Source: OLB16 sp964481775
Lineage (GTDB): Bacteria; Hinthialibacterota; Hinthialibacteria; OLB16
Direction of reading: 5' to 3'
NCBI GenBank assembly: GCA_964481775.1
Contig: CAYZUX010000005.1
Coordinates: 1 to 64,000, forward strand
Length of the DNA stretch: 64,000 bases
Shown here: piece by piece, positions 17,862 to 27,949 of the stretch
Position numbering within the stretch: the first letter of the stretch is position 1
How the letters are laid out: every line of letters begins with the position of its first letter
The notes under the pieces: generated by a model
The model's database searches: none
What the model was told of the DNA's origin: nothing
Seen by the model: the letters and a program-made list of their open reading frames with translations, nothing else
Translations under genes and position numbers: made by a program

Positions 17862-20800
17862 CTAGAAGTGGTAGGTGGCGCAACCCACCTGAAAACCTGA
17901 ACCCAGCACGAGGATCAAACCCACATCTCCGGGATGTGGCTTGCCTGAAGTCGAAGCCTGTTGCAGGCCAAAGGGAATCGAACAGGAGAGAAGCTCCCCC
18001 TCCATCCTGGGGCCTACAAGAAACTGTTCGAGAGGAATCTCAAGGATTCGACTGATTTGGGCTAAAAGGTCGAAATCCACGGGGGGAGGGATGACCCACT
18101 GGACAGAGTCAAGGTCAAGTCCCTCTTGAGAAAGGCATTTCTCGACAACAGATTGTATCTTTGGAATCACCCCCTCCCACGCGAGCGTGGCCTTTTTGAC
18201 CTCAAGAACCGTTTTGCCATTCCGGTTGGTGGAATAAGAGGTCAAATCCTTCCCGGGATCCTCCAAACTCGCGAATGAAAACGCACCGAATCCTGGTCCA
18301 TCCGGCACCCCCATCGACAACAGCGCTGCGGCTCCCGCATCGACAACTCCACGTGGATGAGCGCCAGCAAGATTCCGGTTGTTCTCAATCTCGGCGGCGG
18401 TTATCAGAACATTCATACAGCCTCCCGTTGCCATCATTCGTGAGGCCACCTGGCAGGCATTCAGGAATCCAAGGCTTCCATTGAGGATATCGAAGGTGAA
18501 TGTCCGCCTCTCATTGAGCGGTCGAATCCCGGAATTGATCTCCAGGTTCCCGGCAATAATCGCAGCCAGTGCCGGCTCCGACAGGTACTCGTTGCGGTAA
18601 ACACCAGTGTGGATGACCAGGTCAATCTCATTTTTCGGGACAGCTGAGGTTGTGAGGCAACTGCTGGCCGCTTGACTTGCCATTGCCACTGCATCGGGAG
18701 CGGAGGAGGGACTCGCAATCACAGTCCCCAGTCCAGCAATCCGGATTCGCGGTACTGGAGCGCTGTGTAGCGCCGCCATCCTGGCGGCTTTCTCTCTGGT
18801 GGAGTTGGAACGGAACCGGTCTGGCAGATCATCGAAGGTATACAACGCCGTACCGATCACCTGTCCGGAGCCGGTGATTCCAAAAACCACCTTGTCACCT
18901 GAATGAATCTTCCCATTCCTGAGATGGTCATAGAGGGCTACAGAGTGACTGGTGGAGGCGGTGTTGCCACGCTCCCCCAGATTGATAATCGTGTTGCGGT
19001 CATGGCAGGCATTCAGTTTCAGGGTGGCATTGATTTCCCGCATCGCATCCCGCAGGGCCGTCTCCGAAGTCTGATGCATGACGACATGCTGAATATCTCT
19101 GGCGTCCCAGCCCTTGCGTTGAAGTGTGTAGGTGGAGTGAGCGACGGTTTGACGAAGGGCGACTGCAGTCTGACGGATCGAGTCGGTGACCATGATGGCA
19201 CCCCCATGCTCCCGGTCGGTTGCCTTGGCGATGCACAGGGAGCTGTACTCCCCGAGGGTGTAGAGGTCGAGGACATGGAAGCCCGCCTGATCATCGGGCG
19301 CGGAATGGAGCAGCAGCGCAGCCCCCGCATCGCCCACTGTCAGGCAGGCCAAACGCGGGTCCATGAAACTCTCGATTTCCTTCTGCGCGGTGGAAGCCAG
19401 GTGGCTGATGTACTCTCCGCTGACCACCAGTGCAGTGCACGCCGCGCTGCTCCGCAGATAACTGTCGGCAACCTTAATACCGGTGAACATCCCCGCGCAG
19501 GCATTCGAGATGTCGAATGCCAGGGCATTGGTGAGTCCGAAGAAATGTTTCAAACGCACAGCGCTGCTGGGCTCGAAGTAAAACTCTCCCGGTCCATCCT
19601 GCCGGGAGATATTGCAGCAAATCACCAGATCAATCTCTTCAGGTCCATAACAGGATCGAGAGAGGCAATCCTCGATGGCCCGTTTGGCAAGATCCAGTGA
19701 GAACTCGTTTTCTCCCACCACACGACGGCGGCTGATTCCGGTTAATTTCTCAAGCGGGAAATCAATGGGAACCCGGCAACCTGCGATCAACTCAGCGGTG
19801 GACACCACCTTTTCAGGGAGATACACCCCGATGCTCTCGATCAGAGTGTTTCCAACTGTGGAGGCCTCCCCAACAGGCAGAGGAGCTTCGAACTCCCTAA
19901 CAGGTTTTTCGGGTTCTCTCTCAGTACCCACTGAAGTGTCAGGAGATGCCTGGTCCATGGAAACCGGTTCAACCATTTCACATTGCTCCAGAACTCCGGC
20001 CAGCTGGGCGATTGTCTGGTACTGAAAGATCATCTCAGGGGTGAGTTGTAAACCGGCACGGGAAGCCCGAGCGGCGGCTTCCAGACTCTGGATGGATGCC
20101 CCGCCCAGATCGAAGAAATTGTCATAGATCCCAACCTGTTCAATACCCAAAACAGATTGCCAGATCTCCGCAACTTGCTTCTCGATGGAAGTGCGTGGCG
20201 GGACATATTCCTGCCCAAGGTCCGGTCTTGTTCCATCGGGCAAGGGGAGGGCCTTCCGATCGATCTTGCCGTGTGAGGTGAGGGGGAAACATGGCAGAAA
20301 CAGGAATGCTGAAGGGATCATGTAATCAGGGAGCATCCGGCGCAGAAAGGCCCGGATTTCGGTGACATTGGGATCTCCGTTCTCTTTCAAAACCACATAG
20401 GCCACGAGACGTTTGTCTCCTGGTGCTGATTCCAGAGCCACTACCAAGGCTTCCTGAATTTGCGGGGATTTCAACAATGCCGATTCAATCTCACCCAGTT
20501 CGATCCGGAAACCCCGGATCTTTACCTGATGGTCAGTGCGTCCGAGGTACTCGAGGTTCCCATCTTCAAGATACCGGACCAGGTCTCCTGTCCGGTAAAG
20601 GCGGGAACCATCGCCAATAAATGGATTGGGGATAAACCGTTCCGCGGTGAGATCCGGCCGGTTGAGATAACCTTCAGCAAGGCTCTCGCCGCCAATGAAG
20701 AGTTCTCCCACCACCCCTCTGGGAACCAACTGCAGGGATCGATCCAGCACCAAAAGCCGGGTATTCGTTATGGGGTGCCCAATCGGGATGTTCTCAGGGA

Positions 20801-23237
20801 GTGGATTCACAGAATGCGCATCATAGATACAACAGCCGACTGCCGCCTCAGTGGGGCCATACTCGTTGATAAGCCTCGCGGATGGCGCCCTCTTACGCCA
20901 GAAGGAAAGATGATGGGCAGACAATGCCTCGCCGCCGATCACAAGAGCACGGAATTTACCATCGAGATTGACTTCCGCCAGCAGCGGTTCGAGCACCTTC
21001 ATGTGTGCCGGAGTCAGTTTGACAAAGGATAGATCTTCCGAATTGCAGATGACCGTTGCCAAGCCCTCAACTCCACTCTCCTCCGGGATAAGGATCTGGT
21101 GGTTGCCTGCCATCAGGGGGGTGAACAGGCTGGTGACAGTCAGATCAAAGCGGATTGGGGTGTGGACCGGGACTCCCTTCCCTTCCGCGACACGATATTC
21201 ATCGACCGCCCAGGAGAGGTAGTTCATCAGTGCGCGGTGGGAGAGCATGACTCCCTTGGGAAGGCCAGTGGAACCGGAGGTATAGATAATGTATGCCAGG
21301 TCCTTAAGTGTCACACCACTGTCAGGGTCGGTATCGGGAAATCGGGCTATCGACTCCCAATCCGCATCCAGGCAAATCTTGCGGGCTGAGGTTTCCGGAA
21401 CCCGGGTACTGAGCCAGGCCAGTGTCAGCACCGCGAGGGCATGTGTGTCCTCGAGCATGAAGGCCAGGCGTTCCCTCGGGTTATCCGGGTCGAGTGGAAC
21501 ATAGGTTCCACCCGCCTTCAGAACTCCCAGGATTGCCACCATCATCTCAGGAGAGCGGGGAACTGAGATCCCCACACAGACACCCGGCCTGACTCCAATC
21601 CCGGTCAGGTAATGAGCCAGCTGATTGGCCCGGGTATTCAGTTCGCGGTAAGTCAGTTTCTGATCTTTGAAGATGAGAGCAACCTCATCGGGATTGTCTT
21701 CAACCCGGGCTTCGATGACATGGTGAACACAAAGGCCTTGTTGGGATGGCGGAACAGAGGATACTCCCCGGGAAATTTCATTTTCACGAAAGCGGGGATC
21801 TATTCCCTGCTCAAGTTCCTGTTTCTCCTGATCGGTCAGGAGTGGTAACAGTCCAATTGGACAACCGGGATTCTCCACAATCCCCTGCAGAAGTGTCCGG
21901 AAATGCCCCTTCATCCGCTCCATGGCCAGATCGTCATAAAGATCGGTGTTGTACTGAAGAATCCCGGAAAGAGAGGTCTCCATCTCGATGATCGTCAGCG
22001 TCAGGTCGAATGGAGCGCCACGTTGACCGGAGGACAAAGTCTCCAGATGAAAACCTGAATCCTTTTCCGGGCGGTAGAGGCGTGGACGGTCCCAGACAAA
22101 AGAGGCCTGGTAGAGAGGGGTTCGGCTTGGATCGCGCTCCAACTGGAGTTTTTCCACAAGCAGAGAGAATGGATAATCCTGATGAGACACCGCATCCAGG
22201 ACGATCTGGCGGACTTGGCCAAGGAAGTCCTTGAAAATGAGGTCCGCACGCACAGCAGCCCTGAGAACGACTGGATTGACGAAACACCCGATCATCCTCT
22301 CGAACTCGGGTTGACCTCTCCCCGCCATAGGGGTTCCGATCAAAATGTCTTCCTGTCCTGTGTACCGGGAAAGCAGGATCTGATAGGCCGCAAGGATCAG
22401 AGTAAAGAGTGTCGTCTGCTCCCGCCTGGCGAGTTCGCGTAGCCCCCGGCTGAGGGAGTGATCGAGATCAAACTGGATCGATCTGCCATGATAGGTTTGC
22501 AATGCCGGCCGTGCACGGCTGGTGGGCAGATTCAGCACGGGCAGTTCTCCGGCAAGACTATGGTTCCAGAAATCCCACTGGCCCTTCCCCTTCTCACTCT
22601 CGACAAAGCTCCTCTGCCAGTTCACAAAGGTTTGGAAACCCTGATCCTGTGGAATAACCGGGATTGACCCGGGTGCAGTCAGACTCTGGTAAATGTCCCG
22701 GATTTCCTTGACGAGGATATCGAGAGACCAGAAATCGACAGCGATGTGATGAGCAACAAGCAGCAGAACCTGCTCTTCCAAACCGCGTTCAAAAAGGAAG
22801 ACTTTCAGCAATGGACCTTCAGACAAGTCAAACGGACAGTCGGCCTCTTCAGCGATCTGTTGAAAAAGATGAGCTTCTTCCCAGGATTCCGCATGGATGA
22901 CCTTGAAACCCGGTTTCAATTCCGGATGGACTGACTGATAGGGAATCCCATCCTGTTCCTGGAAAGTGGTTCTTAGTGCCGTGTGATGACTGACCACCAC
23001 TTCGAGGGCCTGCTGAAAACGCTCAGGGGCCACCGGGGGATGAACTTTGGCGGCGTAGTGAATGTGGTAAGCGGTATTCCCCGGGACAAGCCTTTGCACA
23101 ATCCAAAGACCACGCTGACCGAAAGAGAGGGGGAAGGATGTCTGCGGTTTCTCTGTTATTTTCGCGAGCAACTCACGCAAATACTGACGTTTCTCCTCAA
23201 TGGAGAGTGTGCTGAGATCAATGGGAGCGGAGGTCAT
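17862..23237 (-). CDS. NRPS C-A-PCP module fused to two C-terminal KAS III-like domains
   Basis: The 1791-residue protein has a short N-terminal docking-like segment. A condensation domain (about 36-470, HHIAVD near 165) and an adenylation domain (about 500-1000, YTSGSTGLPKG near 652) follow. A peptidyl carrier comes next, with phosphopantetheine Ser1048 in LGGAS. The pocket residues read D-L-T-K-V-G-E-V-G-K from D698 onward, close to known asparagine codes. There is no thioesterase or reductase. Residues 1129-1480 form a KAS III domain with an intact triad: Cys1247 (SNACAG), His1388 (MHQTS) and Asn1425 (RGNTAS). Residues 1497-1791 form a second, shorter copy in which the cysteine position is Ser1588 (LNGSLG) and the histidine motif is lost. 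This active/inactive pairing recalls PqsC-PqsB. The ATG overlaps the PKS stop by 4 bp. It likely joins an acyl chain to Asn and releases or condenses it through the KAS III pair. Confidence 0.92.
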   Translation of the reverse strand: MTSAPIDLSTLSIEEKRQYLRELLAKITEKPQTSFPLSFGQRGLWIVQRLVPGNTAYHIHYAAKVHPPVAPERFQQALEVVVSHHTALRTTFQEQDGIPYQSVHPELKPGFKVIHAESWEEAHLFQQIAEEADCPFDLSEGPLLKVFLFERGLEEQVLLLVAHHIAVDFWSLDILVKEIRDIYQSLTAPGSIPVIPQDQGFQTFVNWQRSFVESEKGKGQWDFWNHSLAGELPVLNLPTSRARPALQTYHGRSIQFDLDHSLSRGLRELARREQTTLFTLILAAYQILLSRYTGQEDILIGTPMAGRGQPEFERMIGCFVNPVVLRAAVRADLIFKDFLGQVRQIVLDAVSHQDYPFSLLVEKLQLERDPSRTPLYQASFVWDRPRLYRPEKDSGFHLETLSSGQRGAPFDLTLTIIEMETSLSGILQYNTDLYDDLAMERMKGHFRTLLQGIVENPGCPIGLLPLLTDQEKQELEQGIDPRFRENEISRGVSSVPPSQQGLCVHHVIEARVEDNPDEVALIFKDQKLTYRELNTRANQLAHYLTGIGVRPGVCVGISVPRSPEMMVAILGVLKAGGTYVPLDPDNPRERLAFMLEDTHALAVLTLAWLSTRVPETSARKICLDADWESIARFPDTDPDSGVTLKDLAYIIYTSGSTGLPKGVMLSHRALMNYLSWAVDEYRVAEGKGVPVHTPIRFDLTVTSLFTPLMAGNHQILIPEESGVEGLATVICNSEDLSFVKLTPAHMKVLEPLLAEVNLDGKFRALVIGGEALSAHHLSFWRKRAPSARLINEYGPTEAAVGCCIYDAHSVNPLPENIPIGHPITNTRLLVLDRSLQLVPRGVVGELFIGGESLAEGYLNRPDLTAERFIPNPFIGDGSRLYRTGDLVRYLEDGNLEYLGRTDHQVKIRGFRIELGEIESALLKSPQIQEALVVALESAPGDKRLVAYVVLKENGDPNVTEIRAFLRRMLPDYMIPSAFLFLPCFPLTSHGKIDRKALPLPDGTRPDLGQEYVPPRTSIEKQVAEIWQSVLGIEQVGIYDNFFDLGGASIQSLEAAARASRAGLQLTPEMIFQYQTIAQLAGVLEQCEMVEPVSMDQASPDTSVGTEREPEKPVREFEAPLPVGEASTVGNTLIESIGVYLPEKVVSTAELIAGCRVPIDFPLEKLTGISRRRVVGENEFSLDLAKRAIEDCLSRSCYGPEEIDLVICCNISRQDGPGEFYFEPSSAVRLKHFFGLTNALAFDISNACAGMFTGIKVADSYLRSSAACTALVVSGEYISHLASTAQKEIESFMDPRLACLTVGDAGAALLLHSAPDDQAGFHVLDLYTLGEYSSLCIAKATDREHGGAIMVTDSIRQTAVALRQTVAHSTYTLQRKGWDARDIQHVVMHQTSETALRDAMREINATLKLNACHDRNTIINLGERGNTASTSHSVALYDHLRNGKIHSGDKVVFGITGSGQVIGTALYTFDDLPDRFRSNSTREKAARMAALHSAPVPRIRIAGLGTVIASPSSAPDAVAMASQAASSCLTTSAVPKNEIDLVIHTGVYRNEYLSEPALAAIIAGNLEINSGIRPLNERRTFTFDILNGSLGFLNACQVASRMMATGGCMNVLITAAEIENNRNLAGAHPRGVVDAGAAALLSMGVPDGPGFGAFSFASLEDPGKDLTSYSTNRNGKTVLEVKKATLAWEGVIPKIQSVVEKCLSQEGLDLDSVQWVIPPPVDFDLLAQISRILEIPLEQFLVGPRMEGELLSCSIPFGLQQASTSGKPHPGDVGLILVLGSGFQVGCATYHF

Positions 23238-26200
23238 TTTTGTGAGTTGTTTTCCGCAATAAGACTGGCAAGCAGTGAATCAATCTGGTCTTCGGGTAAC
23301 TGGTCGAGTCGGTCCAGCAGGGACTCCGCGGTTTGGGGGTTGAGCACGCCTGGTGAGACTTGCGTTTCCCCTGCCTCCAACCTGGTTTGATTCAGAATCT
23401 CACGGTAGATCCAGTCGGCAACCTCTCGGGCGCTGGGACCCTTGAGGAATTCCACGATTGGCACAACCACCCCCAAGCGGATTTCCGCCCAGTTCCGAAG
23501 TTCAACCGCCATCAGGGAATCCACACCCAGACTGGTCAGAGGCTGATCGGGCCTGACATCCGAAGGCGGCATATCCAAAACCGAGGCGATCTCGTCAATC
23601 AACAGGTTCTCCAGGAGACGAAGGCCTGACTCACGGTCTTCCCTCATGATCCTGTTCCGAAAGTCCAGAGGTTCCACCGGCTGCCCTGTTAATGCTGACT
23701 GCCGTGTAGATGGAACACCAATCACTCGCGAGAAAAAGGGGCTGGCCGCAAAGGCCGGGTGACTACGGCTCCAGAGCTCCCACTCGATTGGAGCGACACC
23801 CGCCTGGACTTTCCCCGAGGAAAGGAGAGCGCCGAGGACTTCCAATGCAGAGTCGGGATCCATGGCTTTCATTCCACGCAACGCCAGGGGACGTCCCGAT
23901 TCTTTCTCATATCGAGCTGCCATTCCCACTTCTTTCCAGAATCCCCAGTTCACTGAAAGAACCCGCTTGCCACCATTCGCCAGGGAATGAGCCAGTGAAT
24001 CAAGGTAACAGTTCGCGGCAGCATAGGTGGCAAGGAATGGTGACCCAAACAATGCAGAGGCTGAGGAAAAGAAAATCATGAAATCGAGCTCGATGCCATG
24101 GAAAAGCCTGGCCAGGTTATCCGCACCCTCAACCTTTGGTTGTAACACCTGGTGAAGTGTGGATTGGCTGATATCCAAAAAAGACTGAGGGATTACCACA
24201 CCTGCGGCATGGATCACACCACGAATGGGCGGCCGGGATTCCTCCTGGTATCCATGGAAAAAGGCTGACAAGTGGTCTGCACTGGCAACATCCACCGACG
24301 CGGTGAGGATACTGGCACCCAGAGATTCGAGATGGAGGATCGCGGAGATTCTCTGACCCTCAGGCGTGTCCGGCGGAATCTGTTGCCAGCGGTTACGAGG
24401 AGGAAGAGGAGATCTTCCCAACAGAATCAGATGCGCGGCTCCCTGATCCACCATCCAGGCCGCCACTTTCAGTCCCAGTTCTCCCAGACCCCCAGTGATG
24501 AGGTAAGCCCGGTCCTTTTGGAAATGGATTGGAGACAGACTGACTGGATCCATTTCAAGGTGTTGCAGACGGGCCACATAACGTTGCCGTGCACGATAGG
24601 CAACACGGTCTTCCAGGCCGCCCGAGCACACTTCTTCCAGGACAACCTCGGCGGATTCACGTGGTGTCATTTCCGGATCGACATCGATCAGACCTCCCCA
24701 CAAGTTGGGATATTCACTGCCAAGTGTTTCGCCCATGCCCCAAAGTGGAGCCTGGTTAATCTGCAGTGGAATCGAAGTCTTCCCAACCGGTGCTGCACCC
24801 CGGGTGATCACCCAAATCCTGCTCTCTCCGGTTTCACGTGCCAGGGATTGGACTGTCCTGAGGAAAACCATCAGGCACTGTTCCACCAATTCGAGAGTGC
24901 CTGGTCTCTCTGAATCCCCCTCAGATAATCCCAGGTATAAAACCCTGGAGACTTTCCTGCCTCTCAGACAATCAAAAAGGTTCGCAAATCCCTCAGTTTT
25001 CTCCGGACAAAGATGGAATCGATGGTCATCAACCTTGCGGAACTCACTGCCTGGCTGGACCAGGATGCATGACCCTCCGGATTCCTCAATGACTTCCCGG
25101 ATTGTTTCAGAAAGGGCACTCCGGCAGCTAAAGAGCACACAGAGGCCAGGGGTAACTGGTTCCATCCGAGGACAGGGAGAAGCTGGCTCCCAGGTGATAT
25201 CGTAGAGCCAGTCGCTCCATGCCGGATTTACCACAGGAGCCGGAGGGGTTGAGAGGGGGCTTGAAGTCCTTTTCTCCGGATCTTTCTTTTTCGATTCTAT
25301 CCAGTATTTACGCCGTTCCCAGGCGTAAGATGGAAGACGGAGGTGGCGTGAACGTGGAGAATACACCGCTCCCCAGTTCACAGAAAAACCCATGGAATAG
25401 AGGTCTGCCAGGGCGCGGATCAAACCGAAAAGTCTCGCCGAGCTCTCCTGGAAGAGAGTAATCGAGATGGGCGCTCCTGACGAAGTATCGAGATTCTCAT
25501 CTTTGATGGTTTCGGCGGCAACCAGAATCACATCGCACCCGAGGTCTGTGGTATTTGTATTTGGAGAGGACAGGGTTACCGAAGGTTGTTGCCCCCGTTG
25601 GGCTGGTTGCAGGGACACCGCGAGTTTAAGCGCCTCACCCAGAGGGAGTTTGCCCGAGACACATCTCGCCGCGATCTCGCCGATATCCTCGCCCAACATC
25701 ACATCGATGTTCACCCAGGAACTCCACAACCGGGCCAAAGCGATCTGTACCGAACAGATGGCGGATAAGGAGGGAGTCTGACCACCAAGCCGGGCAACAC
25801 CCTCCGGGATCAGGATTTCCGCGAGAACCGATTCTCCTGAAAATCCTCGTATCCATTCATCACACTCACGGAGTGTCTGGGCCACCTGCGGAAGTCCCTC
25901 CGCCAAGTCTCTCCCAATTTCAAGCCATCCCTCGGAGGAACCCGGGAGAAACAAAGCAATTTTGGGATGACGATTCAAAGGCCTCTTTCCCGTCGTGAAT
26001 CCGGAAGAGTTTTTCTCTCCTCCAAGATAAGCCTCCAGCGACATGATGAGTTCATTTCTCGATCCCCCCATCACCGCAAGACGGTGGTCATGGTGGGTCC
26101 GGTGCATGCTGGCCTGGCAGCAGAGGTCCAACAACCAGTCTTTTCCAGCCTGTGGACGTCCCTGGAGCAATGCCCTGTACTTTCTGGCCAGTTCCTGCAG

Positions 26201-27940
26201 AGAGGCATTACTTCTTGCTGACAACGGGAGCAGGAAGAGCCTGGGCATTGAGGATCCAGGTTGTGAAGATTGGGAGGTTTCCACCGGCGGAGCCTCCTCA
26301 ACAATCAGGTGCGCATTAGTCCCGCTGAATCCAAAAGAACTCACCCCGGCGATCCGTTTATGCTCATTACTACTTTTCCAGGGCAGGAGAGAACTGGGGA
26401 TGGATATTGGTGAATGGTCCCAATCGACATGTGGAGTGGGATGCTTGAGATGAAGGTGCGGGGGGATCTCAGCATGACGGAGAGAGAGGATCACCTTGAT
26501 GAGACTGGTAATCCCGGCGGCGGCCTCCAGGTGTCCAAGGTTGGTCTTCACAGAACCCACGATGAGAGGCTGGTGGGGATTGCGGTGATGACCATAAGCA
26601 GCTGAAAGGGATTGAATCTCGATTGGATCTCCGAGTGAAGTGCCGGTTCCATGTGCCTCAACATAGGATACCTCAGCGGGATGAACCCCGGCTGATTTAA
26701 GGGCTTCCTGAATGACTGCCTGCTGAGCGTGGACGTTCGGCACAGTCAGTCCACTGCTGCGCCCATCATGGTTCACGGCCGAACCACGGATTACTGCATG
26801 GATGTGGTCTCCATCCACTTCGGCATCGCTGAGACGTTTCAGGACAATGACACCACATCCCTCGCCACGCACATATCCATCGGCGGAGGCATCAAAAGTC
26901 TTGCAAAGACCATCCGCAGCCATGGCCCCCACCCGGGAGAAATAAATGGTTCCTTCGGGTGTGAGGATCAGATTAACTCCCCCGGCCAGGGCAAGATCAC
27001 TTTCACGCAGGCGCAAACTCTGACAAGCGAGGTGGACCGCCACCAGCGAGGAAGAACACGCCGTATCAACTGTCATATTGGGCCCTTGCAGCCCAAGGCA
27101 GTAAGAGATTCTACCCGAAGCGATACTTCCCGCGGTGCCTGTACCCGAGTAAGGGTCATTGCAGGCATCCTCCTCGCAGTGGAGCTGGAGCCGCAAGTAG
27201 TCCTGGGTGGAAAGGCCGATGAAAACGCCTGTTTTGGAATGCTGTAATTGGTCCAGGACGAGACCGGCATCCTCAATGGCTTCCCAGGAAACCTCCAACA
27301 GGAGACGCTGCTGGGGATCCATTCGGACCGCCTCGCGTGGAGAGATTCCAAAAAAGGCGGCATCAAACTCATCCACATTTTCCAGAAACCCACCCCAGCG
27401 GGTGTTCATCCTGCCGGATTTGGAGGTGTCGGGATCATAATAGAGATCCGCATCCCAGCGTTCCTTGGGGACCTCTGTCACCGTACATTTCCCTCTTCGC
27501 AGAAGTGTCCAGAAGGACTCCACATCAGATGCGCCAGGCAGCCGGCAAGCCATGCCGATGACGGCGATGGGCTCACGCGGAGATAGCAGAGGTTCCTCGG
27601 AGCCAAAATCCCGGGGAAGATCCTCCCCCGACAGGTGACATGCCAATGCTTCAATCGTGGGGAAATCGAAGACGAGGGTGGGAGACAGGGGACGTCCAAG
27701 CCAGTCTTCCAGATCTCCAGAGAGGCTCACTGCCAGTACGGAGCTGATCCCATAGCTGGTAAACGGTTCGCTGACATCGATTTCCGAAGGATCGATCTGA
27801 AGCTCCTCAGACAGCTTGGAAACAAGCCAGGAGGAAATGGCTTCGGCGGTGGGGGCCTCATTTCCAGAGGATCCACTCCCTGAACCGGAGAGGCCGGAGT
27901 CTTGACTTGGAGACCTTTCGTCTCGGAAATCCTGGGGCAT
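23234..27940 (-). CDS. Type I PKS: ACP-KS-decayed AT-KR-ACP
   Basis: The 1568-residue protein begins with an ACP (Ser67 in YGISSV) placed to receive the acyl group from the FAAL encoded 9 bp upstream. The KS (about 119-545) is intact, with Cys295 in DTACSSS, EAHGTGT and KTNLGH. The AT region (about 655-830) is roughly 100 residues too short. Its nucleophile motif GHSxG reads GEDIG, with Asp752 in place of Ser, so it should not load malonate. The post-AT linker (LPSYAWERRKYW) is kept. The KR has the nucleotide motif TGGLGELG and Tyr1306 in TYAAAN, so it should reduce. A second ACP has Ser1475 in LGVDSLMAVELRN, followed by a C-terminal docking helix. One extension to a 3-hydroxyacyl chain is predicted, with malonyl supplied in trans. 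No DH, ER or TE is present. Confidence 0.93.
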   Translation of the reverse strand: MPQDFRDERSPSQDSGLSGSGSGSSGNEAPTAEAISSWLVSKLSEELQIDPSEIDVSEPFTSYGISSVLAVSLSGDLEDWLGRPLSPTLVFDFPTIEALACHLSGEDLPRDFGSEEPLLSPREPIAVIGMACRLPGASDVESFWTLLRRGKCTVTEVPKERWDADLYYDPDTSKSGRMNTRWGGFLENVDEFDAAFFGISPREAVRMDPQQRLLLEVSWEAIEDAGLVLDQLQHSKTGVFIGLSTQDYLRLQLHCEEDACNDPYSGTGTAGSIASGRISYCLGLQGPNMTVDTACSSSLVAVHLACQSLRLRESDLALAGGVNLILTPEGTIYFSRVGAMAADGLCKTFDASADGYVRGEGCGVIVLKRLSDAEVDGDHIHAVIRGSAVNHDGRSSGLTVPNVHAQQAVIQEALKSAGVHPAEVSYVEAHGTGTSLGDPIEIQSLSAAYGHHRNPHQPLIVGSVKTNLGHLEAAAGITSLIKVILSLRHAEIPPHLHLKHPTPHVDWDHSPISIPSSLLPWKSSNEHKRIAGVSSFGFSGTNAHLIVEEAPPVETSQSSQPGSSMPRLFLLPLSARSNASLQELARKYRALLQGRPQAGKDWLLDLCCQASMHRTHHDHRLAVMGGSRNELIMSLEAYLGGEKNSSGFTTGKRPLNRHPKIALFLPGSSEGWLEIGRDLAEGLPQVAQTLRECDEWIRGFSGESVLAEILIPEGVARLGGQTPSLSAICSVQIALARLWSSWVNIDVMLGEDIGEIAARCVSGKLPLGEALKLAVSLQPAQRGQQPSVTLSSPNTNTTDLGCDVILVAAETIKDENLDTSSGAPISITLFQESSARLFGLIRALADLYSMGFSVNWGAVYSPRSRHLRLPSYAWERRKYWIESKKKDPEKRTSSPLSTPPAPVVNPAWSDWLYDITWEPASPCPRMEPVTPGLCVLFSCRSALSETIREVIEESGGSCILVQPGSEFRKVDDHRFHLCPEKTEGFANLFDCLRGRKVSRVLYLGLSEGDSERPGTLELVEQCLMVFLRTVQSLARETGESRIWVITRGAAPVGKTSIPLQINQAPLWGMGETLGSEYPNLWGGLIDVDPEMTPRESAEVVLEEVCSGGLEDRVAYRARQRYVARLQHLEMDPVSLSPIHFQKDRAYLITGGLGELGLKVAAWMVDQGAAHLILLGRSPLPPRNRWQQIPPDTPEGQRISAILHLESLGASILTASVDVASADHLSAFFHGYQEESRPPIRGVIHAAGVVIPQSFLDISQSTLHQVLQPKVEGADNLARLFHGIELDFMIFFSSASALFGSPFLATYAAANCYLDSLAHSLANGGKRVLSVNWGFWKEVGMAARYEKESGRPLALRGMKAMDPDSALEVLGALLSSGKVQAGVAPIEWELWSRSHPAFAASPFFSRVIGVPSTRQSALTGQPVEPLDFRNRIMREDRESGLRLLENLLIDEIASVLDMPPSDVRPDQPLTSLGVDSLMAVELRNWAEIRLGVVVPIVEFLKGPSAREVADWIYREILNQTRLEAGETQVSPGVLNPQTAESLLDRLDQLPEDQIDSLLASLIAENNSQK

Positions 27941-27949
27941 CCCTGAATT

